Positions 1 to 10,054 of a stretch of 50,235 nt of DNA are shown here, in pieces. The notes beneath the pieces were generated by a model. It did no database searches. It was given only the letters and a program-made list of their open reading frames with translations, and was not told the origin of the DNA. The position numbers and the translations under genes were made by a program. Within the stretch, counting starts at the first letter, position 1. Every line of letters begins with the position of its first letter. The stretch lies in assembly GCA_020048895.1 (NCBI GenBank), contig JAIFLV010000046.1:1-50235 (forward strand), read 5' to 3'. The DNA comes from Rhodoferax sp. (lineage in GTDB: Bacteria; Pseudomonadota; Gammaproteobacteria; Burkholderiales; Burkholderiaceae_C).

Positions 1-94
<94 letters not shown>

Positions 95-257
95 TCAAAT
101 CTCCAAAGAGCTAATCCCGTGTATCGGTTTAATGTCTGCACGATGTTGCTGGTTCGCCCCGCACGGGAACAGGGCGGCACATCGTCGCAGACGGAGAACT
201 CCTCTCAGAGGCGCCCGAGCAAATTCGCCAAGCGAATCTTGGTCCGGCACCTGATCA

Positions 258-2360
258 TTATTTTGCCCTCGCCGCCATGATGGCTTCAGACACATTACGC
301 GGCGCTTCCGAATAGTGCTTGAACTCCATCGAGTAGGTGGCGCGACCTTGCGACATGGAACGCAGCGTTGTCGAGTAGCCGAACATTTCGGACAACGGCA
401 CCTCGGCCTTGATCGCCTTTCCACCACCCACCATGTCTTCCATGCCCTGAACCATGCCACGGCGGGAGGATAAATCGCCCATCACGTTGCCAGCATAATC
501 TTCGGGCGTCTCCACTTCCACTGCCATCATGGGCTCCAGAATCACGGGACTCGCCTTGCGGCAACCCTCCTTGAAACCGAAGATGGCAGCCATCTTGAAC
601 GCGTTTTCGTTAGAGTCCACATCGTGGTACGAGCCGAAGTGGAGTGTTACCTTCACATCGACCACAGGGTAACCTGCCAAAACACCCTGGTTCAGGGCTT
701 CAATCACTCCTTTTTCCACCGCAGGAATGTACTCGCGTGGCACCACACCACCCTTGATCGCGTCCACAAATTCAAAGCCCTTGCCGGCTTCATTGGGCTC
801 GATCTTGAGCACTACGTGACCGTACTGGCCCTTGCCGCCCGACTGCCGCACGAACTTTCCTTCGGAGTCTTCGACCGTTTTGCGGATCGTTTCGCGGTAG
901 GCAACCTGTGGCTTGCCCACATTGGCCTCCACGCCAAACTCACGCTTCATGCGGTCGACAATAATTTCCAGGTGCAACTCGCCCATACCGGCGATGATGG
1001 TCTGACCGGACTCTTCGTCGGTTTTGACGCGGAACGATGGATCTTCCTGAGCCAGACGGCTCAAGGCAATGCCCATTTTTTCCTGATCGGCCTTGGTCTT
1101 GGGCTCCACAGCCTGGGCAATCACCGGCTCAGGAAACACCATGCGTTCCAGCGTAATGATGGCGGTCGGATCACACAAGGTTTCACCGGTGGTTACGTCT
1201 TTCAGTCCCACGCAGGCAGCAATGTCTCCGGCCCGGATCTCGTCCACTTCTTCGCGGTTATTAGCGTGCATTTGCACGATACGGCCGATACGCTCTTTCT
1301 TGCCGCGCACCGGGTTGTAGACGCTGTCGCCTTTCTTAAGCACGCCAGAGTACACGCGCACAAAAGTCAACTGGCCCACAAACGGATCGGTCATCAACTT
1401 GAATGCCAGTGCCGAGAACTTCTCGCTGTCGTCGGCCTTGCGCTGGGTTTCCTTTTCGTCTTCATCAAAGCCCGGCACGGGTGGCACGTCCAGTGGCGAG
1501 GGCATAAGTTCGATCACGGCGTCGAGCATGCGCTGTACGCCCTTGTTCTTGAACGCCGTGCCGCACAGCATCGGCTGGATTTCGGTGGCAATGGTACGCA
1601 CACGCAGGCCATGTGTGATCTCGGCTTCGGTCAAGTCACCCTCTTCCAGGTACTTGTTCATCAGTTCTTCGGAGGCCTCTGCCGCAGCTTCGACCATCTT
1701 CTCGCGCCACTCTTTGGCTTGTTCAAGCAGTTCTGCAGGAATCTCTTCAAATGTGAACTTCATGCCCTGGGAGGCTTCATCCCAGTAGATGGCCTTCATC
1801 TTGCGCAGATCGACCACGCCCGTGAATTTCTCTTCTGCACCGATCGGAATCACGATCGGCACCGGGTTGGCTTTCAGGCGCAACTTCATCTGTTCAACCA
1901 CTTTAAAGAAGTTGGCACCGGTACGGTCCATCTTGTTTACAAAGGCCAGGCGAGGCACTTTGTACTTGGTTGCCTGGCGCCACACGGTCTCAGACTGGGG
2001 TTGCACACCACCCACGGCACAGTACACCATGCAGGCACCGTCGAGCACACGCATGGAGCGCTCCACTTCAATGGTGAAGTCCACGTGTCCAGGGGTATCG
2101 ATGATGTTGATGCGGTGCTCTGGGAACGAGGTGTCCATTCCCTTCCAGAAGCAGGTAGTGGCAGCGGAAGTGATGGTGATGCCACGCTCTTGCTCTTGCT
2201 CCATCCAGTCCATGGTGGCCGCGCCATCGTGCACTTCACCAATCTTGTGGTTCACGCCGGTATAAAAAAGAATGCGCTCGGTGGTGGTGGTCTTTCCAGC
2301 GTCGATGTGCGCAGAGATACCGATGTTGCGATAGCGCTCAATGGGGGTAGTGCGAGCCAT
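258..2360 (-). CDS. fusA: Elongation factor G
   Basis: This 700-residue translocation GTPase catalyses movement of tRNA and mRNA on the ribosome. The P-loop AHIDAGKT lies at residues 17-24, followed by the switch DTPGHVDF and the base-specificity motif NKMD. The domain II-V region is complete, and the length matches the bacterial family. It lies third in the str operon, 145 bp downstream of rpsG, and is presumably co-transcribed with rpsL and rpsG. Nothing suggests a paralogous or resistance variant. The long open frames on the opposite strand here are composition shadows. Confidence 0.98.
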   Translation of the reverse strand: MARTTPIERYRNIGISAHIDAGKTTTTERILFYTGVNHKIGEVHDGAATMDWMEQEQERGITITSAATTCFWKGMDTSFPEHRINIIDTPGHVDFTIEVERSMRVLDGACMVYCAVGGVQPQSETVWRQATKYKVPRLAFVNKMDRTGANFFKVVEQMKLRLKANPVPIVIPIGAEEKFTGVVDLRKMKAIYWDEASQGMKFTFEEIPAELLEQAKEWREKMVEAAAEASEELMNKYLEEGDLTEAEITHGLRVRTIATEIQPMLCGTAFKNKGVQRMLDAVIELMPSPLDVPPVPGFDEDEKETQRKADDSEKFSALAFKLMTDPFVGQLTFVRVYSGVLKKGDSVYNPVRGKKERIGRIVQMHANNREEVDEIRAGDIAACVGLKDVTTGETLCDPTAIITLERMVFPEPVIAQAVEPKTKADQEKMGIALSRLAQEDPSFRVKTDEESGQTIIAGMGELHLEIIVDRMKREFGVEANVGKPQVAYRETIRKTVEDSEGKFVRQSGGKGQYGHVVLKIEPNEAGKGFEFVDAIKGGVVPREYIPAVEKGVIEALNQGVLAGYPVVDVKVTLHFGSYHDVDSNENAFKMAAIFGFKEGCRKASPVILEPMMAVEVETPEDYAGNVMGDLSSRRGMVQGMEDMVGGGKAIKAEVPLSEMFGYSTTLRSMSQGRATYSMEFKHYSEAPRNVSEAIMAARAK

Positions 2361-2505
2361 GATGGATCCTTGGTTGGTCTTTATCTATAAAACGCCACCC
2401 GCACAACGCGACGTGGCGAGCGACCCTCTGCTGTGAGGCGGTTTTCGTGACGGCACACACGCGCCGCCAGGTCCGCCTCAAAACAGGAAAGCCGCAGGGT
2501 CCGCT

Positions 2506-2979
2506 TTAGAAGCGGAAGTGCGAGAACGCCTTGTTGGCCTCAGCCATGCGGTGAACTTCATCACGCTTTTTCATGGCTCCGCCACGACCTTCGGTCGCTT
2601 CCAGCAACTCATTTGCCAGGCGCTGCGCCATGGATTTCTCACCACGCTTGCGCGCGGCTTCCTTGATCCAGCGCATCGACAAAGCCAGTCGACGCACAGG
2701 ACGCACCTCGACCGGCACCTGGTAGTTGGCACCACCGACTCGGCGGGATTTCACCTCGACCATCGGCTTGACGTTGTTGATCGCAACGCTGAATGCCTCG
2801 ACCGGGTCTTTATCGGGGTGTTTCTTCTCGATGAGTTCCAGGGCACCATAGATGATGCGCTCTGCAACCGCTTTTTTGCCGCCTTCCATGATCACGTTCA
2901 TGAATTTGGACAGCTCTACATTGCCGAACTTGGGATCCGGCAGAATTTCACGTTTAGGGACTTCGCGACGACGTGGCAT
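2506..2979 (-). CDS. rpsG: 30S ribosomal protein S7
   Basis: The protein is 157 residues, within one residue of the usual size. It begins [20 protein letters not shown] and ends with the typical HFRF tail. S7 nucleates assembly of the 30S head by binding the 3' major domain of 16S rRNA, and it contacts tRNA at the exit site. It follows rpsL by 157 bp. In E. coli that junction is the site where S7 represses its own translation. Whether the spacer here folds into an equivalent structure was not determined. Confidence 0.98.
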   Translation of the reverse strand: MPRRREVPKREILPDPKFGNVELSKFMNVIMEGGKKAVAERIIYGALELIEKKHPDKDPVEAFSVAINNVKPMVEVKSRRVGGANYQVPVEVRPVRRLALSMRWIKEAARKRGEKSMAQRLANELLEATEGRGGAMKKRDEVHRMAEANKAFSHFRF

Positions 2980-3136
2980 TTTTTCACCTCTTTGCTTCAG
3001 TTGGCACCCTTGCAGGTACCGCGAGAGTTACTTGGCTTACTCGACCCACCCAAACAATCTCGGGCTTCGGGCCACTACGCTGCATCACCGCGCCACGCGG
3101 GAAACAGCACCGACTAACACACAACTACCAAAGAAA

Positions 3137-3517
3137 TTACTTGGTAGCCTTGGGCCTCTTGGCTCCGTACTTGGAGCGTGACTGCTTGCGGTCTTTCACG
3201 CCTTGCAAATCAAGCGATCCGCGCACGATGTGGTAACGCACACCTGGCAAATCCTTGACACGACCACCACGAACCAGCACCACGCTGTGTTCCTGCAGGT
3301 TGTGGCCTTCTCCGCCGATGTAGGAAATGACTTCAAAACCGTTGGTCAAGCGCACTTTGGCAACTTTACGCAGAGCGGAATTGGGCTTCTTGGGAGTCGT
3401 GGTGTACACACGGGTACACACACCGCGACGCTGCGGAGAGTTCTGCATCGCAGGACTCTTCGACTTGATGGTCTCGACCTCACGGCCTTGACGCACGAGC
3501 TGGTTAATGGTTGGCAT
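3137..3517 (-). CDS. rpsL: 30S ribosomal protein S12
   Basis: S12 sits at the decoding centre and governs accuracy. The 126-residue sequence shows [10 protein letters not shown] (lysines 43 and 44) and [13 protein letters not shown], with K88 and P91 in wild-type form at the positions where streptomycin-resistance changes occur. D89 in the KDLPG loop matches the aspartate that RimO methylthiolates in E. coli, a reaction assisted by YcaO. A ycaO gene is present at 44528-46258. It is the first gene of the str operon, with a promoter-like sequence about 75-100 bp upstream. Confidence 0.98.
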   Translation of the reverse strand: MPTINQLVRQGREVETIKSKSPAMQNSPQRRGVCTRVYTTTPKKPNSALRKVAKVRLTNGFEVISYIGGEGHNLQEHSVVLVRGGRVKDLPGVRYHIVRGSLDLQGVKDRKQSRSKYGAKRPKATK

Positions 3518-3566
3518 TGATAAAACGTCCCTAAACGTTTGGAATTAGTACGAAAACGTGATTCCC

Positions 3567-3619
3567 TTCGGAATTTCCGAAAAGCCTTCTACTGTACCAG
3601 ACCCTGGGTTTTCCCGCAA
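3567..3619 (-). promoter_or_regulatory. Putative str-operon promoter and leader hairpin
   Basis: On the minus strand a -35 TTGCGG (3619-3614) and a -10 TACAGT (3596-3591) are separated by exactly 17 nt, giving a predicted start near 3584, 67 nt before the rpsL ATG. Just inside the predicted transcript lies an inverted repeat TTCGGAA/TTCCGAA with a one-base centre (3581-3567). It could be a leader hairpin or a protein-binding palindrome. The promoter is read from sequence only. Confidence 0.45.
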
Positions 3620-3644
3620 TGAAAACCGACTTGCAAGCCTAAAT

Positions 3645-4829
3645 TCAGCGAATCCACAAGCGCACGGCGTCCCAGGCGCGGCCAAAAATACCCGCCTGCT
3701 CGACACCATCAAGCGCGAGCAAGGGCACTTCAGCCACGGTTTGATCTCCAAAAAGCACCTGTAAAGTAGCCAGTTGCTGGTCTTTGGCGATGGGCGCAAC
3801 CAGCGGCTCCGTGCGAACGATCTGTGTTTTGAGCTTGCCTGCACTGCCGCTGGGAACCGCTACCACGATCGGCAACGCACGCCCTACTTTGACCGTCGAA
3901 GCCACGCCCTTCCAGACGCTGGACGTCGTTACCGCCTGTCCACCATCAAAGAGCTTGACCGCCTCAAAGGCCGTAAAACCCCAATTCAGCAGTTTTTGGG
4001 ACTCATTGGCGCGGGCATTTTCGTTAGCTGCGCCCAACACAATGGAGAGAAGGCGGCGACTTCCTCCCGTTGTCACTGCGCTGCTGCCAGGCGTTGACGC
4101 AGCCAGATTGGCCAACTCACGCCGTGCAGTTGCCACCAGGCAATATCCTGCCGCCTCTGTATAGCCCGTCTTCAGTCCGTCCACCGTCGGGTCGCGAAAC
4201 AGCAGCAAATTGCGGTTGCTATCGTTGGCCGCAGGCGTACCGGGGTACCGGTACTTCTTGATTGCGTAATAACCCACATAGTCCGGGAAATCCGCCATGA
4301 GTCGGGTTGCCAGAATACTCAGGTCGCGCGCGGTGGTGGTGTGCCCGGCCTCGGTCAAACCTTCCGGGTTTTTGTAGCCAGTCGACTTCATGCCCAACAC
4401 CTTGGCCTGCTCGTTCATCATCTGGACGAACCGCGCTGCGGTTCCCCCGACGCCTTCGGCCAGCGCCATGGTCGCGTCATTGCCGCTTTGCACAATCATG
4501 CCCTTGATCAAATCTTCCACTGGCACCTGCATCTTGGGATCGATAAACATGCGCGAACCCGGCATCTTCCAGGCGCGCTCGCTCACCGGCAAGGTCTGTT
4601 TCAAGTCCAGTTTCTTGCTGCGCAGGGCATCGAAAACAAGATAGGCAGTCATCAACTTCGTCAGCGAGGCGGGTTCGACCGCCATGTCCACATCCTTGGA
4701 AGCCAGGATCTGGTTGGCTGTCACATCCATCAGCAGGTAGGCGCGCGCCGCCACCTCGGGCGGCTGGACAGTTTGCGCATGAAGGGTAAGGCAAAAGAAC
4801 GCTACGAAGGCAGCAATAAATGGTTTCAT
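3645..4829 (-). CDS. dacC: D-alanyl-D-alanine carboxypeptidase (PBP5/6 family)
   Basis: This low-molecular-mass penicillin-binding protein of 394 residues trims the terminal D-Ala from peptidoglycan pentapeptides in the periplasm. A signal peptide covers roughly residues 1-19 (cleavage after HAQ). The three active-site motifs are intact: SLTK at 55-58, SGN at 115-117 and KTG at 220-222. The C-terminal part has the PBP5_C-type beta domain and ends in a short amphipathic stretch (FGRAWDAVRLWIR) that probably anchors it to the membrane. It lies upstream of rpsL on the same strand with 127 bp between them. An inverted repeat ATTCCGG-cga-CCGGAAT (4851-4867) sits just upstream of its start. Confidence 0.94.
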   Translation of the reverse strand: MKPFIAAFVAFFCLTLHAQTVQPPEVAARAYLLMDVTANQILASKDVDMAVEPASLTKLMTAYLVFDALRSKKLDLKQTLPVSERAWKMPGSRMFIDPKMQVPVEDLIKGMIVQSGNDATMALAEGVGGTAARFVQMMNEQAKVLGMKSTGYKNPEGLTEAGHTTTARDLSILATRLMADFPDYVGYYAIKKYRYPGTPAANDSNRNLLLFRDPTVDGLKTGYTEAAGYCLVATARRELANLAASTPGSSAVTTGGSRRLLSIVLGAANENARANESQKLLNWGFTAFEAVKLFDGGQAVTTSSVWKGVASTVKVGRALPIVVAVPSGSAGKLKTQIVRTEPLVAPIAKDQQLATLQVLFGDQTVAEVPLLALDGVEQAGIFGRAWDAVRLWIR

Positions 4830-5032
4830 GGGATGTAAGTCAATCTACAGATTCCGGCGACCGGAATTCAAAGGAGGATCAGTTTAGCGAAGGGTGCCCG
4901 CGTTGGTGTACAGATGGCGCGCCACCAGACAACGCAACTGGGCAATTATCCCGCGAGAAATCTGTGAGTGCACGGTAGCTGCTATGAAAAGCGAAGCGCT
5001 TCACGCTTACCATTATTCGGCTGACGGACTTT

Positions 5033-5383
5033 TTAACGCCCCAAATGCTCGGGCACCAGCAACCGCTCAACAACCTTGCCATTCTTGAGATGGGAGTCCA
5101 CGATTTCGTCGATATCAGTGCTATCTACATAGGTGTACCAGACGCCTTCCGGGTACACCACGGCAACGGGTCCCGCGGCACAGCGGTCCAAGCAACCCGC
5201 CTTGTTCACCCGTACCTGCCCCGGTCCCGATAGTCCGGCCTCCTTGACCCGTTGCTTGCATCGGTCAAACCCCTCCTGCGCATGCTGCTGTGCACAACAC
5301 TCTTCACCGGCTTTACGTTCGTTCAAGCAGAAAAAGATGTGGCGTGTGTAGTAACTCTTGGGACTGTTGGTTGTTGCATTCAT
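5033..5383 (-). CDS. Thioredoxin-fold [2Fe-2S] ferredoxin
   Basis: This 116-residue protein belongs to the thioredoxin-like 2Fe-2S ferredoxin family. Candidate cluster ligands are C19, C30, C64 and C68, spaced C-x10-C-x33-C-x3-C, with the conserved surround NKAGCLDRCAAGPVAVVYPEG in two pieces. An extra C29 sits beside C30. Its electron partner cannot be told from the sequence. The start codon overlaps the stop of the VanZ-like gene by 4 bp (ATGA), so the two are probably translationally coupled. The 203 bp between it and dacC hold no recognisable gene. Confidence 0.85.
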   Translation of the reverse strand: MNATTNSPKSYYTRHIFFCLNERKAGEECCAQQHAQEGFDRCKQRVKEAGLSGPGQVRVNKAGCLDRCAAGPVAVVYPEGVWYTYVDSTDIDEIVDSHLKNGKVVERLLVPEHLGR

Positions 5384-6483
5384 GTATCGATTCTAGTTTT
5401 GCTATCTGAGCGCCCCAACTGCAGCAGTACATAAACGAGCGCGGCGTAGGGCCACAGCCAGCCCAACCACTGGGCCAGCCCGTGAAACCGGATAAACCTG
5501 CCCTGCTCCCAGGCTTGCAATGTCTGCGCGAAATACGGACTCTCGGGTGCCTGATTGAGCAGACTGAGGTACACCCCCAATGCCAACAACAGCAGGGCTG
5601 CGCTTGACCTCCACGAAACCAGCGACAGCGCCAATGAAATCACCACGCACAGGCCTATACCCAGCACGGCAGGCGTCCCCAACCACGCCCAGGCGTGGGC
5701 TGGCCCCCAGCTGAGCGCGGCCGAGAGCGCTGTTGCCGCGACGCCAAGCAGCGTCATCACGCCTACCAGCCACAGACGCCGCCGCATGGAACGCACGACG
5801 CAAAATCCCAACAAGCAGGGAATCAGAAGCCCCAGAAACACACACACCAGTTCTGCACCCGAGCCTAGCGGCGTCAAGGGGGTTAGACGTTGGGGCAGCC
5901 ACGAGGCAAAACCGGTTCCCGCCAACTGCTGTGTCAGGACTTCTTCCAAGCGGGACTGGATCTGGCCCAACCCAAATGGCACAGCAGCCGGGAACATCAA
6001 CGCCACCGGCCAGGTCGCCAGCAACACCATGCCGCCACGCGATTGCTCGACAAACCAGCGTGCGCGCAAGCGACTCCAGCGCCGGATTACTCCCCAGCGA
6101 TCGAGCAAAAGGGTGGCGAGTGCGCCCATCGCTGCACCCGCGGCGTTGAGCAGCAGGTCTTCGCGTGACGCCACGCGCGAGGGCAAGTAGCTTTGCAGCG
6201 CCTCCAGAGTGAAGGAAAGCACGCCGCACACCAGCACCGCCACCCATGCGGCGTGGCGACGTCGGGCCCGCAAGACGCTGAGCGCAAGTAGCGCCCCCAG
6301 TGGTACATATCCCGCCAGATTGATGGTCACGTCAAAGCCGGTCCAGTAACGCGGCCAGGGGGCAAACAGAAATCCCCAAGGCAGCAAACCCTGATCGCGC
6401 CAGCCCGAAAACGGATAGAGACTGGCGTACACGATCAGCGCCACATAAGCCAGGGCCAGGGGGGAAGCGGAGGTTTTGTGCAT
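5380..6483 (-). CDS. VanZ-like family integral membrane protein
   Basis: This 367-residue, very hydrophobic protein has about nine or ten predicted membrane segments. Its N-terminal half carries the VanZ-like pattern: ALAYVALIVYASLYPFSGW, then NLAGYVPLGALLAL, then a loop with LPSRVASREDLLLNAAGAA. VanZ-like proteins have no settled biochemical role outside teicoplanin resistance, so no function is assigned. The assigned ATG (6483-6481) lies only 3 bp after the T-tract of a strong intrinsic terminator, so this start has almost no leader of its own. Either the gene is read from terminator read-through or translation starts further in. It is coupled to the ferredoxin gene downstream. Confidence 0.8.
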   Translation of the reverse strand: MHKTSASPLALAYVALIVYASLYPFSGWRDQGLLPWGFLFAPWPRYWTGFDVTINLAGYVPLGALLALSVLRARRRHAAWVAVLVCGVLSFTLEALQSYLPSRVASREDLLLNAAGAAMGALATLLLDRWGVIRRWSRLRARWFVEQSRGGMVLLATWPVALMFPAAVPFGLGQIQSRLEEVLTQQLAGTGFASWLPQRLTPLTPLGSGAELVCVFLGLLIPCLLGFCVVRSMRRRLWLVGVMTLLGVAATALSAALSWGPAHAWAWLGTPAVLGIGLCVVISLALSLVSWRSSAALLLLALGVYLSLLNQAPESPYFAQTLQAWEQGRFIRFHGLAQWLGWLWPYAALVYVLLQLGRSDSKTRIDT

Positions 6484-6486
6484 TCC

Positions 6487-6515
6487 AAAAAAAACCCCAG
6501 CACAAGGGCTGGGGT
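6487..6515 (-). terminator. Intrinsic terminator of the putative sRNA
   Basis: On the minus strand, ACCCCAGC (6515-6508), loop CCTTGT and GCTGGGGT (6501-6494) form an 8-bp GC-rich stem that runs straight into eight T residues (6494-6487). This is a textbook rho-independent terminator. It lies immediately upstream of the VanZ-like start codon. Confidence 0.85.
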
Positions 6516-6589
6516 GGTAAGCCTATTTGCTGTCACACATCAAGGCCCCGCTCAGGGAGGAAAAGCGGGAGGTAGCAAGCTACCCGGGT
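6487..6589 (-). ncRNA. Putative trans-acting small RNA with anti-Shine-Dalgarno loop
   Basis: This stretch has all the parts of an independent sRNA gene of about 100 nt. Reading the minus strand, hairpin 1 is GGTAG-CTTG-CTACC (6584-6571, a stable CUUG tetraloop). Hairpin 2 is CCCGCT/AGCGGG with an 11-nt loop TTTCCTCCCTG (6569-6547). A roughly 30-nt less structured linker follows, then a strong intrinsic terminator. The CCUCCC in the hairpin 2 loop is complementary to Shine-Dalgarno sequences, as in several alpha- and beta-proteobacterial Hfq-dependent sRNAs. No open reading frame is evident. I could not match it to a named RNA family; it does not look like 6S, 4.5S or tmRNA. Confidence 0.6.
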
Positions 6590-6592
6590 GGA

Positions 6593-6621
6593 AATATAGC
6601 AATACTTTTGCATCCCTGCAA
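6593..6621 (-). promoter_or_regulatory. Sigma-70-type promoter of the putative sRNA
   Basis: On the minus strand, -35 TTGCAG (6621-6616) and -10 TATATT (6598-6593) are separated by 17 nt. The predicted start is at about 6589-6586, directly before the first hairpin of the putative sRNA. The spacing and both hexamers are close to consensus. Confidence 0.55.
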
Positions 6622-6716
6622 CCTTTTTCGTGCAGATTTCATCGAAATGCCTGGACGAGCTATCGCCAACTTTACAAAGAGTCGCACATTTACTGTCTTG
6701 GGCACGGATATATTGA

Positions 6717-7767
<1,051 letters not shown>

Positions 7768-7769
<2 letters not shown>

Positions 7770-7802
7770 CTGCCTGCGCAATATCCACTTGCGCAAACGG
7801 CA
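7768..7802 (+). repeat. 35-bp palindromic repeat, copy 1
   Basis: The sequence begins AGCTGCCTGCGCAATATCC and ends GCGCAAACGGCA. The core TGCGCAA/TTGCGCA is a 7-bp inverted repeat with a 7-nt loop. Two other copies occur in this window (18807-18841 and, inverted, 47622-47656). All three are 35 bp and align without gaps as AGCTGCyTGCGC, a TCCA-like centre, GCGC and GGCA. This copy starts inside the hemB stop codon and is followed by CTTTTT, so it may serve as a weak terminator. Confidence 0.6.
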
Positions 7803-7838
7803 CTTTTTACGTAAAACATATCGTCCATTCGGAGTTCC

Positions 7839-8945
7839 ATGCGCATCTTCAGCATAGCGAACGGCAACGTGGCGGAGAGCGCCGATCTCCAGGCACTGAC
7901 AGCCGCGGGGCCACCCACCCAGGGATTTGTCTGGGTGGCGTGTGTGCGCGACGAGTTTGATGCGGCCCAGGCACAGATTCAGGCCATGCTGCAGGCCCAG
8001 TGCGGCCAACAACTGGTAGACCTGCATATCTCCGACCTGCTCAACAACCAGTTGCCCTCGCACTACGACTACACCTCGCAGTACGACATACTGGTGTTCC
8101 GGCGTCTGGCGGCAGGCAGTTGGGACGGAGAACTCAGCGCTGCCGCAGCACCAGCCCGCGGCGGCCCACCAATCCTGCGCCGCATCGACACCAGCCCAGT
8201 GGGCTTTGCCGTTTTTGACCGCGTCTTGTTGACGGTTCACCCGACCGATTGCGCGGTACGTGACGGCTATGCCGCCAAGCTGCTGCAGGCCGCACACGCC
8301 GACACCCGTGTCGCTGGTGTGCGTTTGCCGGCCAGCCCGGCCGACATGATGCTGCGCATCGTCAACCAGATGGTCGATGGCTTCCTGGAACTGCGTCGTG
8401 AACTGACACACCAGTTGGACCACTGGCAAAGCGAGCTGCTCAACCCGAAAACGCGATTCAACAACTGGGCGGCACTGCTCGAAGCGCGCCTGTCGCTGCA
8501 CCACCTCGATGAGATCTGCGAAGACCAGCGCGCGGCGATTCAGGACTGGATCGAAGCCATCAAAACCTGGCCTGACACGGACGTCCCCGCCGAGCAGCGT
8601 GACCGAGACCTGCTGCAGGTGCGCAGTCGGGATGTCCTCGAACACATCGAGCGCGTGGTACACCATGTACGCCGCCTGGAGCAAAGTGCCGAGACTGCCG
8701 TGCAGATGCATTTCAGCGTGCAGGGCAGTCGCACCAACGACATCATGCGCACGCTCACCGTGCTCACTGCCATCTTTCTACCACTCAACCTGATTACCGG
8801 CTTCTTTGGAATGAACTTTGACGCATTGCCACTTATTCACCAGCAGCGCGGCGTGTTCTGGGCCATGGGACTCATGGCCTCCATTGCCTCGGTGCTGGTA
8901 CTGGTGTTTTGGCGCAAACGTTATCTTGCACGCTCCGGGCGATAG
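7839..8945 (+). CDS. CorA/ZntB-type divalent cation transporter
   Basis: This inner-membrane protein of 368 residues belongs to the CorA metal ion transporter superfamily. A long acidic and helical cytoplasmic N-terminal region (to about 300) is followed by two membrane helices. The pore signature GMN is at residues 324-326 (FFGMNFD). The second helix runs to the basic C-terminal tail RKRYLARSGR. The N-terminal region resembles ZntB more than classical magnesium CorA, so the substrate (Mg, Zn or another metal) is uncertain. The ATG has a GGAG Shine-Dalgarno. It follows hemB after 69 bp that include repeat copy 1. Confidence 0.85.
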   Translation: MRIFSIANGNVAESADLQALTAAGPPTQGFVWVACVRDEFDAAQAQIQAMLQAQCGQQLVDLHISDLLNNQLPSHYDYTSQYDILVFRRLAAGSWDGELSAAAAPARGGPPILRRIDTSPVGFAVFDRVLLTVHPTDCAVRDGYAAKLLQAAHADTRVAGVRLPASPADMMLRIVNQMVDGFLELRRELTHQLDHWQSELLNPKTRFNNWAALLEARLSLHHLDEICEDQRAAIQDWIEAIKTWPDTDVPAEQRDRDLLQVRSRDVLEHIERVVHHVRRLEQSAETAVQMHFSVQGSRTNDIMRTLTVLTAIFLPLNLITGFFGMNFDALPLIHQQRGVFWAMGLMASIASVLVLVFWRKRYLARSGR

Positions 8946-9027
8946 AGCAAGGCCAGCATCAAGGCGGCGCCTGCACGATGGAAGTGCGCCTTCCCTGCAA
9001 AGGTCAACAAAGTCACATCTTCGCTGC

Positions 9028-9077
9028 GTTATACGCTTGTTATACGCTTTGACACTGCATGAGCCCGCGCATATAGT
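9028..9077 (+). promoter_or_regulatory. Near-consensus promoter preceded by tandem 11-bp repeats
   Basis: A -35 TTGACA (9049-9054) and a -10 TATAGT (9072-9077) are separated by 17 nt, nearly the ideal sigma-70 promoter. Two perfect head-to-tail copies of GTTATACGCTT (9028-9038 and 9039-9049) abut and overlap the -35. An 11-bp period puts them on one face of the helix, which suits a regulator binding site. The predicted leader to the gene at 9204 is about 120 nt. The 258 bp between the CorA-type gene and 9204 contain no other recognised feature. Confidence 0.6.
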
Positions 9078-9203
9078 GTGTATTGACCACATCCAAGCAT
9101 GGTTTGACTAGGGGGGAAGCTGAAAATAGCACCCGTTTTACAGCCTTGTTTGAAGATGTATCGACATTTATGCGATATTTTTGATTCCAAAAGGGGTACT
9201 TTC

Positions 9204-10022
9204 ATGCGCATTCAAAGCAACGTGCAACAGTCGATCATGGAGCAGCGCGCGAACTTTCGACAAGGCGCAACAAAAGCTACTGATCAGTTAAATTCGGGGT
9301 CCGGCACTGGGATTCAATTGGCCGATGCGAACCGGGTGTCAGACGAGAGCAGAGCGCGGTTTATGCAGAGAAACGGAATTCAAAGAACAGAAAACACAGG
9401 CATGTCGACTGTCGGATTGGCCGCCCAATCGCAAACGAAAGCGTTTTTGAACGCGCAAAACCAGGGTGCAACCACTGACACCATTGACTTGGCAGGTGAT
9501 ATCCGCCAACTTGAAGAAAACTTTAACCGCATCGCGGCAAATGTCGCTAGAGATACCATAAAAGAATACTCTGCTGTTGCGACAGTCAATTCTGGGGCGT
9601 CCCCTGGGACCGGTGGGGTATTTTTTACGCAAGGGGAGTCATCCCAACTCAATGAAGCGGGTTCTACCCAATTGCAGAATGCAGTTGCCGGGAATACGGT
9701 GAATCAGGCTGCAACGTACGACATTGCCAGAAGCAAGATCCAGGATTTGCATAAGCGTTTGCAATCCACATTGCAGGCACTCGCCGCTGACGCGTATGCA
9801 GGAGTTGACAAGGCTACACAGAACAATGCCAATGCTCCCGCGAATTCCAATTCGACGGTAACCGATGTCAGCGTCCAGGAAGAGACGAAGAAATTGACGC
9901 AGGTCACTGCAGCGACAAGTGAGCAGACCCAGACAAGGCCAACCTTGCGGCAAATGGGTACGGCAGCGCTCAGCCAGGCGAACCAGGCAGCGCCACAAAC
10001 AATTGGTTTGATGCGGGGTTAA
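9204..10022 (+). CDS. Orphan flagellin-like protein (unknown function)
   Basis: This 272-residue protein is rich in Gln, Asn, Ala, Ser and Thr, with no membrane segment or Sec signal. The start MRIQSNVQQ is chosen over an upstream in-frame ATG because it follows an AAAAGGGG Shine-Dalgarno. The last 20 or so residues (GTAALSQANQAAPQTIGLM) closely resemble the flagellin C-terminal helix, usually written GTAxLAQANQxPQxVLxLL. The N-terminal LNSG, followed by ADANRVSDESRAR, recalls the flagellin N-terminal region. The middle lacks the usual long flagellin helices, and no flagellar genes are nearby. It may be a divergent filament or secreted protein. Function is not established. Confidence 0.6.
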   Translation: MRIQSNVQQSIMEQRANFRQGATKATDQLNSGSGTGIQLADANRVSDESRARFMQRNGIQRTENTGMSTVGLAAQSQTKAFLNAQNQGATTDTIDLAGDIRQLEENFNRIAANVARDTIKEYSAVATVNSGASPGTGGVFFTQGESSQLNEAGSTQLQNAVAGNTVNQAATYDIARSKIQDLHKRLQSTLQALAADAYAGVDKATQNNANAPANSNSTVTDVSVQEETKKLTQVTAATSEQTQTRPTLRQMGTAALSQANQAAPQTIGLMRG

Positions 10023-10054
10023 CCGGGCCTCTGGCCTGAATCGCCACAGCTGCC

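Noticed and set aside
624-2390. A 588-codon open frame on the plus strand opposite fusA
   Set aside because: It is a complementary-strand shadow of a GC-rich, strongly codon-biased gene. The His-rich translation has no domain character.
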